Part shown: positions 8,830-18,300 of the stretch, piece after piece | Layout: each line of letters begins with the position of its first letter | Position numbering within the stretch: the stretch's first letter is position 1 | Origin: Acidobacteriota bacterium | GTDB taxonomy: Bacteria; Acidobacteriota; Thermoanaerobaculia; Thermoanaerobaculales; Thermoanaerobaculaceae | Assembly: GCA_016213675.1 (NCBI GenBank) | Contig: JACQZW010000063.1 | Location: forward strand, 1-56,237 | Direction of reading: 5' to 3' | DNA: 56,237 nucleotides | Made by a program: the position numbers and the translations under genes | Notes under the pieces: model-generated | Database searches by the model: none | The model's input: the letters and a program-made list of their open reading frames with translations, nothing else | What the model was told of the DNA's origin: nothing

Positions 8830-8936
8830 GCTCCGCCCTCCAGAGGCGGCTATACTAGCCCAGCCGGTGTCTATCGAGGAAACGCACGTGGGCGCAGAAG
8901 TTGCATGATGTTTCGGACGTACGGGAGGTGGGGACC

Positions 8937-9674
8937 GTGAAGAAGCTCGTGCTGCCCCTGGTCGTCGTGGCGCTACTCGCCGCCTCGTGGGCGAGCGCCA
9001 CGTACGTGATCGTCCTGAAGAACGGCAGGCGCGTGGTCGGCCGCGAGAAGTACGTCGTCAAGGGGAACAGTGCCGTGATCCAGCTCAAGAACGGCGCCCT
9101 CACCTCGCTGCCGCTGTCTCAGATCGACCTGCCGAAGACCGAGCTGGTCAACTCGGAGAAGCTCGGCGACGCGGTGTCGCTGGACTGGGTCGACATGCAG
9201 GAAGTGCAGCCGACGCCGACCCCGACGCCGTCGGTGGCCGGTCTCGGCAAGATCCGGTCCCAGGTCGGCCGGAATTCCGGCGAGACGACCAAGCCGACGC
9301 CGACGCCCGGCATCATGTTCCGCGACAGCAAGTACAGCGACGTCCAGGTCGAGAAGCTGTTCCAGGAGGGGCTGGAGAGCTATCACCTCTACCTCTACCG
9401 CACCAGCGCGGGCACCCGCCCCGAGTTCATGTTCGTCGAGGTGTCGGTCAACGGCCAGCCCGAAGTCCTCAAGGCACTCCAGGCGATCGGGCTGACCTAC
9501 CACCTGCTGGCGCAGAATTCCCCGGAACGCTGCCCGGCCCAGGTCGAGGTCCAGATGATCAACGAGTCGGGCAAGGAAGCGGGGCTGTTCCGGCTGACCG
9601 CCCTCGAGGCCGCAGACCTCGCCACCGGCAAGATCACGGCCGAGGACTTCTTCATCAAGAAGGTGATTTTCTAG
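8937..9674 (+). CDS. Secreted protein of unknown function
   Basis: The 245-residue protein begins with a clear signal peptide (Lys-Lys, then a Leu/Val/Ala core, cleavage near residue 21). A short beta-rich section follows: YVIVLKNGRRVVGREKYVVK, then VIQLKNGALTSLPLSQIDL. This pattern is common in acidobacterial secreted proteins that resemble small SH3-like or membrane-surface modules. A Thr-Pro-rich linker (TPTPTPS) separates it from a more compact C-terminal region (about 125-245). GTG at 8937 is chosen because AGGTGG lies just upstream and the signal peptide starts there; an in-frame TTG at 8901 lacks support. No enzymatic motif is visible. Confidence 0.7.
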   Translation: MKKLVLPLVVVALLAASWASATYVIVLKNGRRVVGREKYVVKGNSAVIQLKNGALTSLPLSQIDLPKTELVNSEKLGDAVSLDWVDMQEVQPTPTPTPSVAGLGKIRSQVGRNSGETTKPTPTPGIMFRDSKYSDVQVEKLFQEGLESYHLYLYRTSAGTRPEFMFVEVSVNGQPEVLKALQAIGLTYHLLAQNSPERCPAQVEVQMINESGKEAGLFRLTALEAADLATGKITAEDFFIKKVIF

Positions 9675-9790
9675 TCACTGCGGGGGGCCGGCGGCCCCCC
9701 GCCCTCGCCTCCGCCGCCTTGCCCCCCGAGCCCCCCGCTCGCCGGACGTGAAGTCCGGCTCGCGCTTCTCGCCTCCAGCCCCGCACCCTC
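9675..9790 (-). repeat. TTCAC-loop hairpin repeat, isolated copy (reverse orientation)
   Basis: Read on the minus strand this stretch aligns with the 114-bp units at 39692-40033. It shows GGGAGGGTG, a hairpin with arms GCCGGAC and GTCCGGC around a TTCAC loop (plus-strand positions 9741-9747, 9748-9752, 9753-9759), then GGGGGGCTCGGGGGG, a GCGGAGG spacer, and a closing GCCGCCGGCCCCCCG-like block. The loop and G-runs are conserved while stem bases differ. It begins directly after the stop of the 8937-9674 gene. The G-runs could pair with the downstream C-run or form a quadruplex. Confidence 0.65.
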
Positions 9791-10066
9791 CCGGCCACCA
9801 ACCCCCGGTTCTCCGACCGACACCTCTTGGCCCCCCGGCCCGCTTGCCCGGGCCACGGCCAGCCACGTGTGCCCGGCCCAGTCGGGGGCCGGCGAAGCCG
9901 CCGCTCGACGCTCTCGCCTCCGACCCCACGACCGCCCATCCACCAGGCCCCGGTCCTGCGGTGAGAGCTCTGGCCATCGCTCCGTCGCAGCTCGGAGCCG
10001 AGACCTGACCGCTGTGAGGTGTCGGCCGGGTGGGTGGACGGTCGCCACCCGGTAGAATGTCCGGTC
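9791..10066. other. Non-coding GC-rich stretch
   Basis: No convincing gene was seen: the open frames on both strands are Pro/Arg/Gly-rich and lack ribosome sites or family motifs. A TAGAAT (10053-10058) sits just before the ATG at 10067 and could be a -10 box, but no matching -35 is clear. Confidence 0.5.
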
Positions 10067-10672
10067 ATGCGAACACGAGTTCGGCTCATGTCCTTCGTGG
10101 CGGCGGTCCCGCTGGCCGCCGTCGCGTCGTTCTCCTGCAAGGCGCCGATGCCGTCGGCGGAGGCGCAGTGGCGGCAGGGGCGGGAAGAGGCGGTCCGCTC
10201 GCAGCTCCTCGGGGACGCGGCCGCGAAGTTCGGCGGGCTGCGCTTCTACGACTTCGACCCGGCCTGCCGGATGCGGGCGATGCTCGAGCCGGAACGGCCG
10301 CCGCAGCAGCTCACGCTCGGCGCCTCGGACGGCTCGTTCCGGCCCGCCCACCGGGTCGGGCGGGTGCGGCTGCGCTTCCCGGCCGGCGAGGCCACGCTCG
10401 CGGTGTACCAGCTCGACGACCTCGCCGCCGAGTACCCGGACATGCTCTTCCTTCCGTTCCGCGACGCCGGGGCGGGGAAGGAGACGTACGGGGCCGGCCG
10501 CTACGTCGAGGTCGATCGGCTTTCCGGCGGGGTGTTGGCGATCGACTTCAACCGCGCCTACAACCCCGACTGTGCCTACGGGATCGCCGCGCAGTGCCCG
10601 ATCACGCCGGAGGAGAACACCGTGCCGTTCGCGGTGCGCGCCGGCGAGATGACGCCCGCCGGTCACGACTAG
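10067..10672 (+). CDS. DUF1684 family lipoprotein
   Basis: The 201-residue protein has a basic, hydrophobic N-terminus ending at a Cys near residue 24 (ASFSC), a plausible though not canonical lipobox. The mature part matches DUF1684: a QWRQGREEA start, then KFGGLRFYDFDPACRMRA, a VGRVRLRF-x-AGEATLAVYQL strand pair, FLPFRDAGAGKETYGAGRY, and DFNRAYNPDCAYG near the end. The family is widespread and of unknown function. The ATG at 10067 is chosen because the signal sequence begins there. The stop is 9 nt before the next gene's ATG, so the two are co-transcribed. Confidence 0.85.
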   Translation: MRTRVRLMSFVAAVPLAAVASFSCKAPMPSAEAQWRQGREEAVRSQLLGDAAAKFGGLRFYDFDPACRMRAMLEPERPPQQLTLGASDGSFRPAHRVGRVRLRFPAGEATLAVYQLDDLAAEYPDMLFLPFRDAGAGKETYGAGRYVEVDRLSGGVLAIDFNRAYNPDCAYGIAAQCPITPEENTVPFAVRAGEMTPAGHD

Positions 10673-10681
10673 GGAGCCGAC

Positions 10682-13177
10682 ATGATCCTCGCCTCGATCC
10701 TGCTCGCCGCCGGCGCCCTGCCGCCGGTCATCGCCGATCCCCGCGTCGGGCCGTCGCCCTGGGTCGTCGTCCCCGTGGGCGGCGCGGCCCCGGCCGCGGC
10801 GGCCGGCTACCTCGTCGAGCTGCCGGCGGCGGTCGACCAGGCGTGGCTCGAACGCCTCGTCGTCCTGGCCGGCGGCGACGCGCCGGTGGTCGTGCTCGGC
10901 ACGGAGCCGCCGGCGAACCTCGCCCCCTATTTCGACGCGGTGGCCCTCGACCGGGTGCCCGATCCCGCCGCGCTGGCCGAGCTGCGCGGGCGTCTCGGCG
11001 GCCTGCCGATCGTCGTCCCGGCAACCGACGGCGCCGAGGTCGTCGGCCGTCTCGCGGCCGGCGCGGGCGCCGTCCTCGTCGCCGCGCCGCCCCCGACGTG
11101 GGTCGCCGAGCTCGACGGGCTGCTCCCCGAGCCGCTGCCGGCCCGCGGGCCGGCGGGGGAGCTCCCCACCGCGATGCGTGGCCGCGACCTCGCGACCGTG
11201 GTCGGACTGCCGACGGGCTTCCCGGGCGGCACCGTGACGCTGCCGTCGACGTGGTACGCGGGCGCGTCGCTGCTCGGCGCGACGAGCGCGCCGGTCGCGC
11301 TGGCGGCCGCCGGCGAGACCGTGGTCGCGACGCTGCCGGCGTTGCCCGGCGGCGGCGTGCTGGTGGCGCGCCGGCCTGCCGAGGCGGTGGAGAACATCGG
11401 GGTCGTCGAGGTCACGGCCGAGAAGCTGCCCGAGGTGGGCGAGATCCTCGCCCGCCACCACCGGGCGGCGGCGCGCCAGGAGCGGACGTTCGCGACGTGG
11501 CGGGCGAGCCAGCGCCTGCTCGTGCGGGTGTGGATCGCCGAGCTGTCGCGGTCGTTCGAGGTGGTACTCGCCGGGCCCGTCTTCTTCGAGCGGGGAGTCG
11601 GCACCGACTGGGAGATCGCCGAGGCGTGGGTCGACGGGGTGCGGTGGGACGCGGACAAGCTCCCCGACCTGCCGCTGCTCGAGCCCAAGCGGCCGCCGGT
11701 GCCGCCGCTCGCGGTGCGCCTCGAGCCGAGCTACGCCTTCACGCTCGCCGGCGTCGAGGAGCGGAGCGGCCGGCGCTGCTACGCGCTGGCCTTCGACTCC
11801 CGCACCGAGGCGGGCGGAGTGCGCCGCTCGGGGACGGCGTGGATCGACGCCGCGACGTTCGGCCTCGTCGAGCTCGAAGAGCGCGCCGAGGGGCTGCCCG
11901 GCGAGGTCCGCTCGACGCGGGCGACCACCCGCTACGCCGCGCGCGAGGTGAACGGCGTCGCGGTCTGGCTGCCGGAGTCGGTCACCGCGGACGACCTGAT
12001 GGTCGCCTTCGGCGGCTCCGCGTCGATCCACCGCGAGCTCACGCTCACCGAGGTCGAGATCGCGCCGGCGACGTTCGCGGCCGAGCGCGCCGCCGCCTGG
12101 GCGCGGCCGAACCGGATGAACCGCGACACGCCGGCGGGGCTACAGGAGCTCTCGCCGGACGGCCGGGGCGGCCGCGTGGTCGGGGCCGGAGCGCGGCCGG
12201 CGCAGCGCTTCCTCCTGGGCGGCATCTTCTGGGACCCCGGACTGGCCTACCCGCTGCCCTACGCCGGGCTGCAGCTCCAGGAGTTCCGCTTCCGCGGTCG
12301 CGACGACGAGCAGTTCCGCGCCTTCCTGGCCGGCGTGATCAACGACGCGGCGTGGTCGAAGCGGCTGGGCCGGGCGGAGCTGACCGCGCGCGGCTTCGTC
12401 CAGCTCATCGCCTTCGAGAACAGCGTCTTCGTGGCGGGCGAGGAGGTCGAGGGCGAGGCGATCGAGATGTCCCGCCAGCGCGTCGGCCTCGGGGTCGCGA
12501 CGACGCTCGGCAAGGCCCGGGTCGCGCTCGAGGGCGACGTCGTGCGCTACGACTTCGGTCGCGCCGACGACACCGACCCGGACTTCGTCATGCCGCCCGA
12601 CACCCTGGAGGGCGTGCTCCGCCTCGAGGGCACGGTCCCGTTCGGCCCGACGACGCTCACGCTCACCGGCGAGCAGGGGCACCGCTTCGACACGGCGCCG
12701 TGGGGGATCGACACCTCCGAGCCGGCGACGGACCAGTGGCGGCGCTGGAAGGCGGTCCTGGTCTACGAGAAGGCGCCGTTCCCGTTCGCCAAGCTCCACC
12801 TCGACGCCCAGTTCCTCGGCGGCGAGGACCTCGACCGGTTCTCCGCCTACGTCCCGGGTCGCTTCGGGGGCCTGCGGCTGCGCGGCATCTCCTCCGACCT
12901 GCTGATCGCCGACCGGGTGGGCGCCGTGACCGCGTCGCTGGCCGTGCCGCTGACGCGCAGGATCCGCGGCGAGCTCGGCGCCGGCGCCGCCTGGGCGCGC
13001 GACCGGCGCTCCGGCTTCGCGGCCGAGCCGCTGTCCGGGATCGGCGTCGGGATCAACGCGCCGGGGCCGTGGGGCACGCTGCTGTCGGCGTCCGTCGCCT
13101 ACCCGCTGACCACCCCCGGGGACCGCGGCCCGGTCGTCGAGCTGTTCGTCCTCCGGCCGCTGGGCAGGTCGAAGTGA
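10682..13177 (+). CDS. Large exported protein: LolA-like middle region and outer-membrane beta-barrel-like C-terminus
   Basis: The 831-residue product starts with a hydrophobic export-type segment. The N-terminal third (about 30-250) is Ala/Gly/Pro-rich with alternating alpha/beta pattern and no recognised family. Around residues 270-430 come features of outer-membrane lipoprotein-sorting-like proteins, such as RRCYALAFDSR, then GTAWIDAATFGLVELEERAEG and STRATTRY. From about 500 to the end the sequence alternates hydrophobic and polar residues in repeated strands (TLTLTGEQGH, AVTASLAVPLTRRIRGELG) and finishes with VELFVLRPLGRSK, resembling the surface-antigen barrel of the Omp85/BamA group. 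POTRA motifs are not evident. Co-transcription with the DUF1684 lipoprotein suggests an outer-envelope job. Domain assignments are by eye. Confidence 0.65.
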   Translation: MILASILLAAGALPPVIADPRVGPSPWVVVPVGGAAPAAAAGYLVELPAAVDQAWLERLVVLAGGDAPVVVLGTEPPANLAPYFDAVALDRVPDPAALAELRGRLGGLPIVVPATDGAEVVGRLAAGAGAVLVAAPPPTWVAELDGLLPEPLPARGPAGELPTAMRGRDLATVVGLPTGFPGGTVTLPSTWYAGASLLGATSAPVALAAAGETVVATLPALPGGGVLVARRPAEAVENIGVVEVTAEKLPEVGEILARHHRAAARQERTFATWRASQRLLVRVWIAELSRSFEVVLAGPVFFERGVGTDWEIAEAWVDGVRWDADKLPDLPLLEPKRPPVPPLAVRLEPSYAFTLAGVEERSGRRCYALAFDSRTEAGGVRRSGTAWIDAATFGLVELEERAEGLPGEVRSTRATTRYAAREVNGVAVWLPESVTADDLMVAFGGSASIHRELTLTEVEIAPATFAAERAAAWARPNRMNRDTPAGLQELSPDGRGGRVVGAGARPAQRFLLGGIFWDPGLAYPLPYAGLQLQEFRFRGRDDEQFRAFLAGVINDAAWSKRLGRAELTARGFVQLIAFENSVFVAGEEVEGEAIEMSRQRVGLGVATTLGKARVALEGDVVRYDFGRADDTDPDFVMPPDTLEGVLRLEGTVPFGPTTLTLTGEQGHRFDTAPWGIDTSEPATDQWRRWKAVLVYEKAPFPFAKLHLDAQFLGGEDLDRFSAYVPGRFGGLRLRGISSDLLIADRVGAVTASLAVPLTRRIRGELGAGAAWARDRRSGFAAEPLSGIGVGINAPGPWGTLLSASVAYPLTTPGDRGPVVELFVLRPLGRSK

Positions 13178-13205
13178 CGCTTGCGCCGGTGGCGGCAGGG
13201 GCGGG

Positions 13206-14126
13206 ATGAACGAGCGGGGGCGCGCCGTCGCCCTCGTCGAAGGGCTGTTCGCCGTCGTGGTGTGGGGCGGCTCGTTCATCGCCACCAAGGTCGCCGTCGC
13301 CGAGGTGCCGCCGGCGCTCGTGGTCTGGCTGCGCTTCGCGATCGGCGTGGCAATCCTCGGCGCGGCGGTGGTCGCCCGCCGCCAGCTCGCGCTCTTGCCC
13401 GCCAAGGAGCTCGCCTACCTCGCGCTGCTCGGCGCCATCGGGATCAGCCTCCACCAGTGGCTGCAGTCCAACGCCCTGGTGACCGCCCGGGCTTCGACCA
13501 GCGGTTGGATCATCGCCGCGACGCCGGTGTTCATCGCCGCCCTGGCCTGGGCGGCGCTCGGGGAGCGGCTCGGGCCGGTCCGTGCCGCCGGCATCGCCCT
13601 GGCCGCCGCCGGCGTCGTGCTGGTCGTGACCCGCGGCGACCTCGGCGCGCTCGTCGCGGGCCGCTTCGGCGAGCCCGGCGACCTGCTCATGCTGCTGTCG
13701 TCGCCCAACTGGGCGGTGTTCTCGGTCCTCTCCCGGCGCGCCATGCGGGCGCGTCCGGCCGCACTCGTGCTGTTCTGGATCATGCTCGCCGGCTGGCTGT
13801 TCACCTCCGCCCACCTGTTCGCCACCTCGGGGGTGGGCGCGATCGGTGCGCTGACCGCGCGCGGCTGGCTGGCCGTCGCCTTCCTCGGCGTCGCCTGCTC
13901 GGGGCTCGCCTACATCGCCTGGTTCGACGCCCTCGAGCGGCTCCCGGCGTCGCAGGTCGGGGCGCTGCTCTACCTCGAGCCGCTCGTCGCGATGCTGGTG
14001 GCCGCCGCCGTCCTCGGTGAGCCGGTCGGTCCGGTCATGCTCGTCGGCGGCGCCGTCATCCTCGTCGGGGTCTGGCTGGTCAACCGCCCGGCGCGGCCCG
14101 ACCCGCTCCCCGCGCCGGAGAGCTGA
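13206..14126 (+). CDS. EamA (DMT superfamily) transporter
   Basis: The 306-residue protein has about ten hydrophobic helices in two similar halves, the hallmark of EamA permeases. The first half opens with VVVWGGSFIATKVAVAEVPP, followed by LVVWLRFAIG. The second repeats the pattern with SSPNWAVFSVLSRRAM and ends with ASQVGALLYLEPLVAMLVA and GEPVGPVMLVGGAVILVG. Members export metabolites such as amino acids or nucleobases; the substrate cannot be read from sequence. The start follows a GGCAGGGGCGGG leader. It lies between the barrel protein and the DsbA-like gene with short gaps. Confidence 0.93.
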   Translation: MNERGRAVALVEGLFAVVVWGGSFIATKVAVAEVPPALVVWLRFAIGVAILGAAVVARRQLALLPAKELAYLALLGAIGISLHQWLQSNALVTARASTSGWIIAATPVFIAALAWAALGERLGPVRAAGIALAAAGVVLVVTRGDLGALVAGRFGEPGDLLMLLSSPNWAVFSVLSRRAMRARPAALVLFWIMLAGWLFTSAHLFATSGVGAIGALTARGWLAVAFLGVACSGLAYIAWFDALERLPASQVGALLYLEPLVAMLVAAAVLGEPVGPVMLVGGAVILVGVWLVNRPARPDPLPAPES

Positions 14127-14200
14127 CGGCCCGCCCGGCGGACGGGTCCGCGCAACTGCTAGCATGTGCGGCGGCGGATCGCCGCCAGGGGGACCGAATC

Positions 14201-15232
14201 ATGACGAAGAACCTCGCGCGGATCGCGCTCCTGCTCGCCGTCGCCGCGCCCGTCGCGGCCCAGCCGACCCAGCCGGGATCCGCCCCGGTCGCTACGCTCA
14301 ACGGCAAGGCGATCACCGCCGCGGAAATCGAGACCTTCCTCGGCTCCAAGCTGCTCAAGACCCGGCAGCAGGAGTACGAGATCAAGAGCGAGGGGATCCG
14401 CGAGTACGCGTTCCGCCTGCTCCAGGACGCCGAGGCCGCCAAGCTCGGCATCACCCGCGACGCGCTGTACAAGAGGAACGTCGCCGACAAGGCGGGGGAG
14501 CCCACCGAGGACGAGATCACCACCGTGCTGACCCGCTTCCGCTCCAGATTGCCCGGCGACGACGCCCAGGCCAGGCAGGAGGTCGTCAAGTTCCTCCGCG
14601 AGCAGCGCCGCCTCGAGCGGGAGGCGGCCTATCGCCAGGAACTCTTCGACAAGGCCGCGCTCAAGGTCCTCCTCGACCCGCCCCGCGCCGCGCTGCCGAT
14701 CGAGGCCGACGACCCGGTCATCGGCAAGGCGGACGCAGCGGTCACGGTCGTCGAGTTCTCCGACTTCCAGTGCCCGTTCTGCAAGAACGCGAACGTCATC
14801 CTCCGCCAACTGCGGACCGACTACGGCGACCGCGTGCGCCTCGCCTTCAAGCAGCTTCCGCTGGGGATGCACGCCCAGGCGCGCGGCGCGGCGGAGGCGG
14901 CCCTGTGCGCCAACGACCAGGGCAAGTACTGGGAGCTGCGCGAGTGGATGTTCAACAACCCCAACCTGCTCAAGCCGGCGGCCCTCGTCGAGCAGGCGGG
15001 CGCGCTCGGCATCAAGGTCGAGCCGTTCAGGAAGTGCGTCGATGGCAACCTCAAGGCGGCGGCCGTCGACCGCGACATCGCGCTGGCCGAGGAGCTGGGC
15101 GCCACCGGCACGCCGACGTTCTTCGTCAACGGCCGGCTGATGGAGGGGGCGAGGTCGGTCGAGGACTTCAAGCGGGTCATCGACGAGGAGCTCGCCCGCC
15201 CGGCCGCGCCGAAGCCCGCGGCGACGCGGTAG
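14201..15232 (+). CDS. DsbA-family thiol oxidoreductase with SurA-N-like N-terminus
   Basis: The 343-residue periplasmic protein has a signal peptide (about 1-20). Residues 25-150 begin with VATLNGKAITAAEIETFLGS, like the N-terminal helical domain of SurA-type chaperones, and are helical to about 150. The C-terminal 180 residues are a thioredoxin/DsbA domain: DFQCPFCKNAN provides the CPFC active site, and GATGTPTFFVNG provides the cis-Pro loop. Such fusions (similar to Acidobacteria and BdbD/DsbA-like proteins) act in disulfide formation or isomerisation of exported proteins. No DsbB-like partner is present nearby. A perfect GGCGGCG/CGCCGCC hairpin (14170-14186) sits in the leader. Confidence 0.88.
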   Translation: MTKNLARIALLLAVAAPVAAQPTQPGSAPVATLNGKAITAAEIETFLGSKLLKTRQQEYEIKSEGIREYAFRLLQDAEAAKLGITRDALYKRNVADKAGEPTEDEITTVLTRFRSRLPGDDAQARQEVVKFLREQRRLEREAAYRQELFDKAALKVLLDPPRAALPIEADDPVIGKADAAVTVVEFSDFQCPFCKNANVILRQLRTDYGDRVRLAFKQLPLGMHAQARGAAEAALCANDQGKYWELREWMFNNPNLLKPAALVEQAGALGIKVEPFRKCVDGNLKAAAVDRDIALAEELGATGTPTFFVNGRLMEGARSVEDFKRVIDEELARPAAPKPAATR

Positions 15233-15323
15233 CCGCCGGCCCGGGCGAGCCGGGCGCGCAGGGCTGATCGGGCAACCCGAGAGACTCAAACCGCGTACGA
15301 GTTCGGAGCGGAGGAGGTCGGCG

Positions 15324-18300
15324 ATGCGGACGAGGACGATCCTGGCGGTGTTCCTGGGACTCGCGGTGACCGGTGCGGCATTGGCCGCGGATCAGCCGGC
15401 CACGGCGAAGCAGCCGGCCGCAGCCAAGGCCGCGAAGGCCGATGCCGGCAAGCCCGGCGCGGCAGCCGAGGAGAAGAAGCCCGAGCTGATGTCGGCGGAG
15501 ACGTTCGAGGGCCTCGAGCTGCGCGCCCTCGGGCCGAGCCTGATGTCGGGGCGGATCGGCGACCTCGCGGTCGACCCCGCCCGGCCGCATCGCTACTTCG
15601 TGGCGGTCTCCTCCGGCGGGGTGTGGAAGACCGAGAACGGCGGCACCACCTACGAGCCGGTCTTCGACAAGGAAGGCTCGTACTCGATCGGCTGCGTCGC
15701 CCTCGACCCCGCGAACCCGCACACCGTGTGGGTCGGCACCGGCGAGAACAACTCGCAGCGCTCGGTGGCGTGGGGCGACGGCGTGTACGTGTCGCGCGAC
15801 GGCGGCAAGCACTGGGCCAACGTCGGCCTGAAGAAGTCCGAGCACATCGGCCGCATCGTCGTCGACCCGCGCGACTCGAACGTGGTCTACGTGGCGGCGC
15901 AGGGGCCGTTGTGGGGGCCGGGCGGCGACCGCGGGCTGTACAAGACCACCGACGGCGGCGCGACCTGGAAGAAGGTCCTCGAGATCAGCGAGCACACCGG
16001 CGTCAACGAGGTGTGGATGGACCCGCGCGATCCCGACGTGCTGCTTGCCAGCTCCTACCAGCGCCGCCGTCACGTCTGGACGCTCATCAACGGTGGCCCG
16101 GAGTCGACGATCTACAAGTCGACGGACGCCGGCGCGACCTGGCGCAAGGTCGATCAGGGCCTTCCCAAGGTCGACAAGGGGCGCATCGGCCTCGCCGTCT
16201 CGCCGGTCGACCCGGACGTCGTCTACGCCATCGTCGAGGCGGCCGAGGACAAGGGCGGGCTGTTCCGCTCGACCGACCGCGGCGAGAGCTGGGAGAAGCG
16301 CTCGGACACCAAGTCCGCCTCGGGGCAGTACTACAACGAACTCTTCTGCGACCCCAAGGACGTCGACCTCGTCTACCTCACCGACACCTGGCTGCGCGTC
16401 TCCGAGGACGGCGGCAAGACGTTCCGCAAGGTCGGCGAGAAGACCAAGCACGTCGACAACCACGCGATGTGGATCGACCCGGCCCACACCGAGCACATGC
16501 TGGTCGGCTGCGACGGCGGCATCTACGAGACGTTCGACCGCGGCAAGACTTGGGACTTCAAGGCCAACCTGCCGGTGACGCAGTTCTACCGCCTCGCGGT
16601 CGACGACGCGAAGCCGTTCTACAACGTCTACGGCGGCACCCAGGACAACAACACCCAAGGCGGGCCGGTCCGCACCACGACGAACCACGGCATCACGACC
16701 TGGGACTGGTTCATCACCACCGGCGGCGACGGCTTCTGGGCGGCCATCGAGCCCGGCAACCCCGACATCGTCTACTCCGAGTCGCAGCACGGTGGCCTCG
16801 TGCGCTACGACCGCAAGTCCGGCGAAGAGCTCGATATCCACCCGATGGAGGCGAGGGGCGAGGCGCCGCTGCGCTGGAACTGGGACTCGCCGCTGATCAT
16901 CTCGCCGCACTCGCCGAAGCGGCTCTACTTCGCGGCCAACAGGCTGTTCCGCTCCGACGACCGCGGCGACTCGTGGACCGCGATCTCCGGCGACCTGACC
17001 CGGCAGATCGACCGCAACCAACTGCCCGTGATGGGCAAGATCTGGGCGGCCGACGCGGTGGCGAAGAACGCCTCGACGTCGTTCTACGGCAACATCGTGT
17101 CGCTCTCCGAGTCGCCCCTCGTCGAGGGGCTGCTCTACGTCGGCACCGACGACGGCCTGGTCCAGGTCAGCGAGGACGGCGGCACGGCGTGGCGCAAGGT
17201 CGAGAAGTTCCCCGGCGTGCCCGAGCGCACCTACGTGGCGCGCCTCGAGGCCGGCCGGCACGACGCCGGCGTGGTCTACGCCGCCTTCGACAACCACAAG
17301 AACGCCGACTTCACGCCGTACGTGCTGCGCTCGGCCGACCGCGGCCGGACCTGGACCTCGATCGCCGGCGACCTGCCCAAGGGTGAGGTGATTTACGCCC
17401 TCGCCGAGGACCACGTCGACCGAAACCTGCTGTTCGCCGGCGGCGAGTTCGGCGTCTACTTCACCCTCGACGGCGGCGCGCACTGGATCGAGTTGACCGG
17501 CAAGATGCCGACCATCGCCGTCCGCGACCTCGCGATCCAGCGGCGCGAGAACGACCTCGTGCTCGCCACCTTCGGCCGCGGCTTCTACGTCCTCGACGAC
17601 TACACCCCGCTGCGTGGGTTGACCAAGGCGAAGCTCGAGCAGGAGTCGATCCTGTTCCCGGTCAAGGAGGCGCTGGCGTTCGTCTATTCGTCGCCGTTCG
17701 GCGGCGAGGGCAAGGCCAGCCTCGGCGACTCGTTCTGGGCGGCGGAGAACCCGCCGTTCGGGGCGGTGTTCACCTACTACCTCAAGGACGGCCTGAAGAC
17801 CAGGCAGGAGCTGCGCCACGAGGCGGAGAAGGAGGCGGCGAAGAAGGGCGCCGTCGCCCCATACCCGAGCAAGGACGAGCTGCGCGCCGAGGCGCTCGAG
17901 GAGAAGCCGTCGATCACCCTGACCGTGCGCGACAGCTTCGGCCGCGTCGTGCGGAAGGTCTCCGGCGACGCCGGCAAGGGGTTCCACCGGGTCGCCTGGG
18001 ACCTCCGCCTGCCCGCCGCGACGCCGGCCCGGCTCCCCGACGACAAGGCCGAGAAGGACCCGTGGGACGCGCCGGACCGCGGCCCGCTCGCCGTCCCGGG
18101 CAACTACCTCGTCCAGCTCTCCAAGCGGGTCGGCGGCGCCGAGACCACGCTCGGCGAACCGCAGAGCTTCAAGGTCACGCCGCTCGGCCTCGCCACCCTG
18201 GAGAACAAGGACAAGGCGGCGCAGCTCGACTTCCAGCAGAAGGTCGCCCGCCTGCAGCGCGCGGTCCTCGCCGCCGACGAGGTCGTCGGCGACGTCAAGG

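Noticed and set aside
8901..8936. TTG start for the secreted protein at 8937
   Set aside because: The upstream residues are not a signal peptide and a ribosome-site-like AGGTGG precedes the GTG at 8937.
9671..12031. 786-residue minus-strand frame opposite the lipoprotein and barrel genes
   Set aside because: No recognisable motifs and Arg/Gly/Pro-rich; plus-strand products have family motifs (DUF1684, barrel strands).
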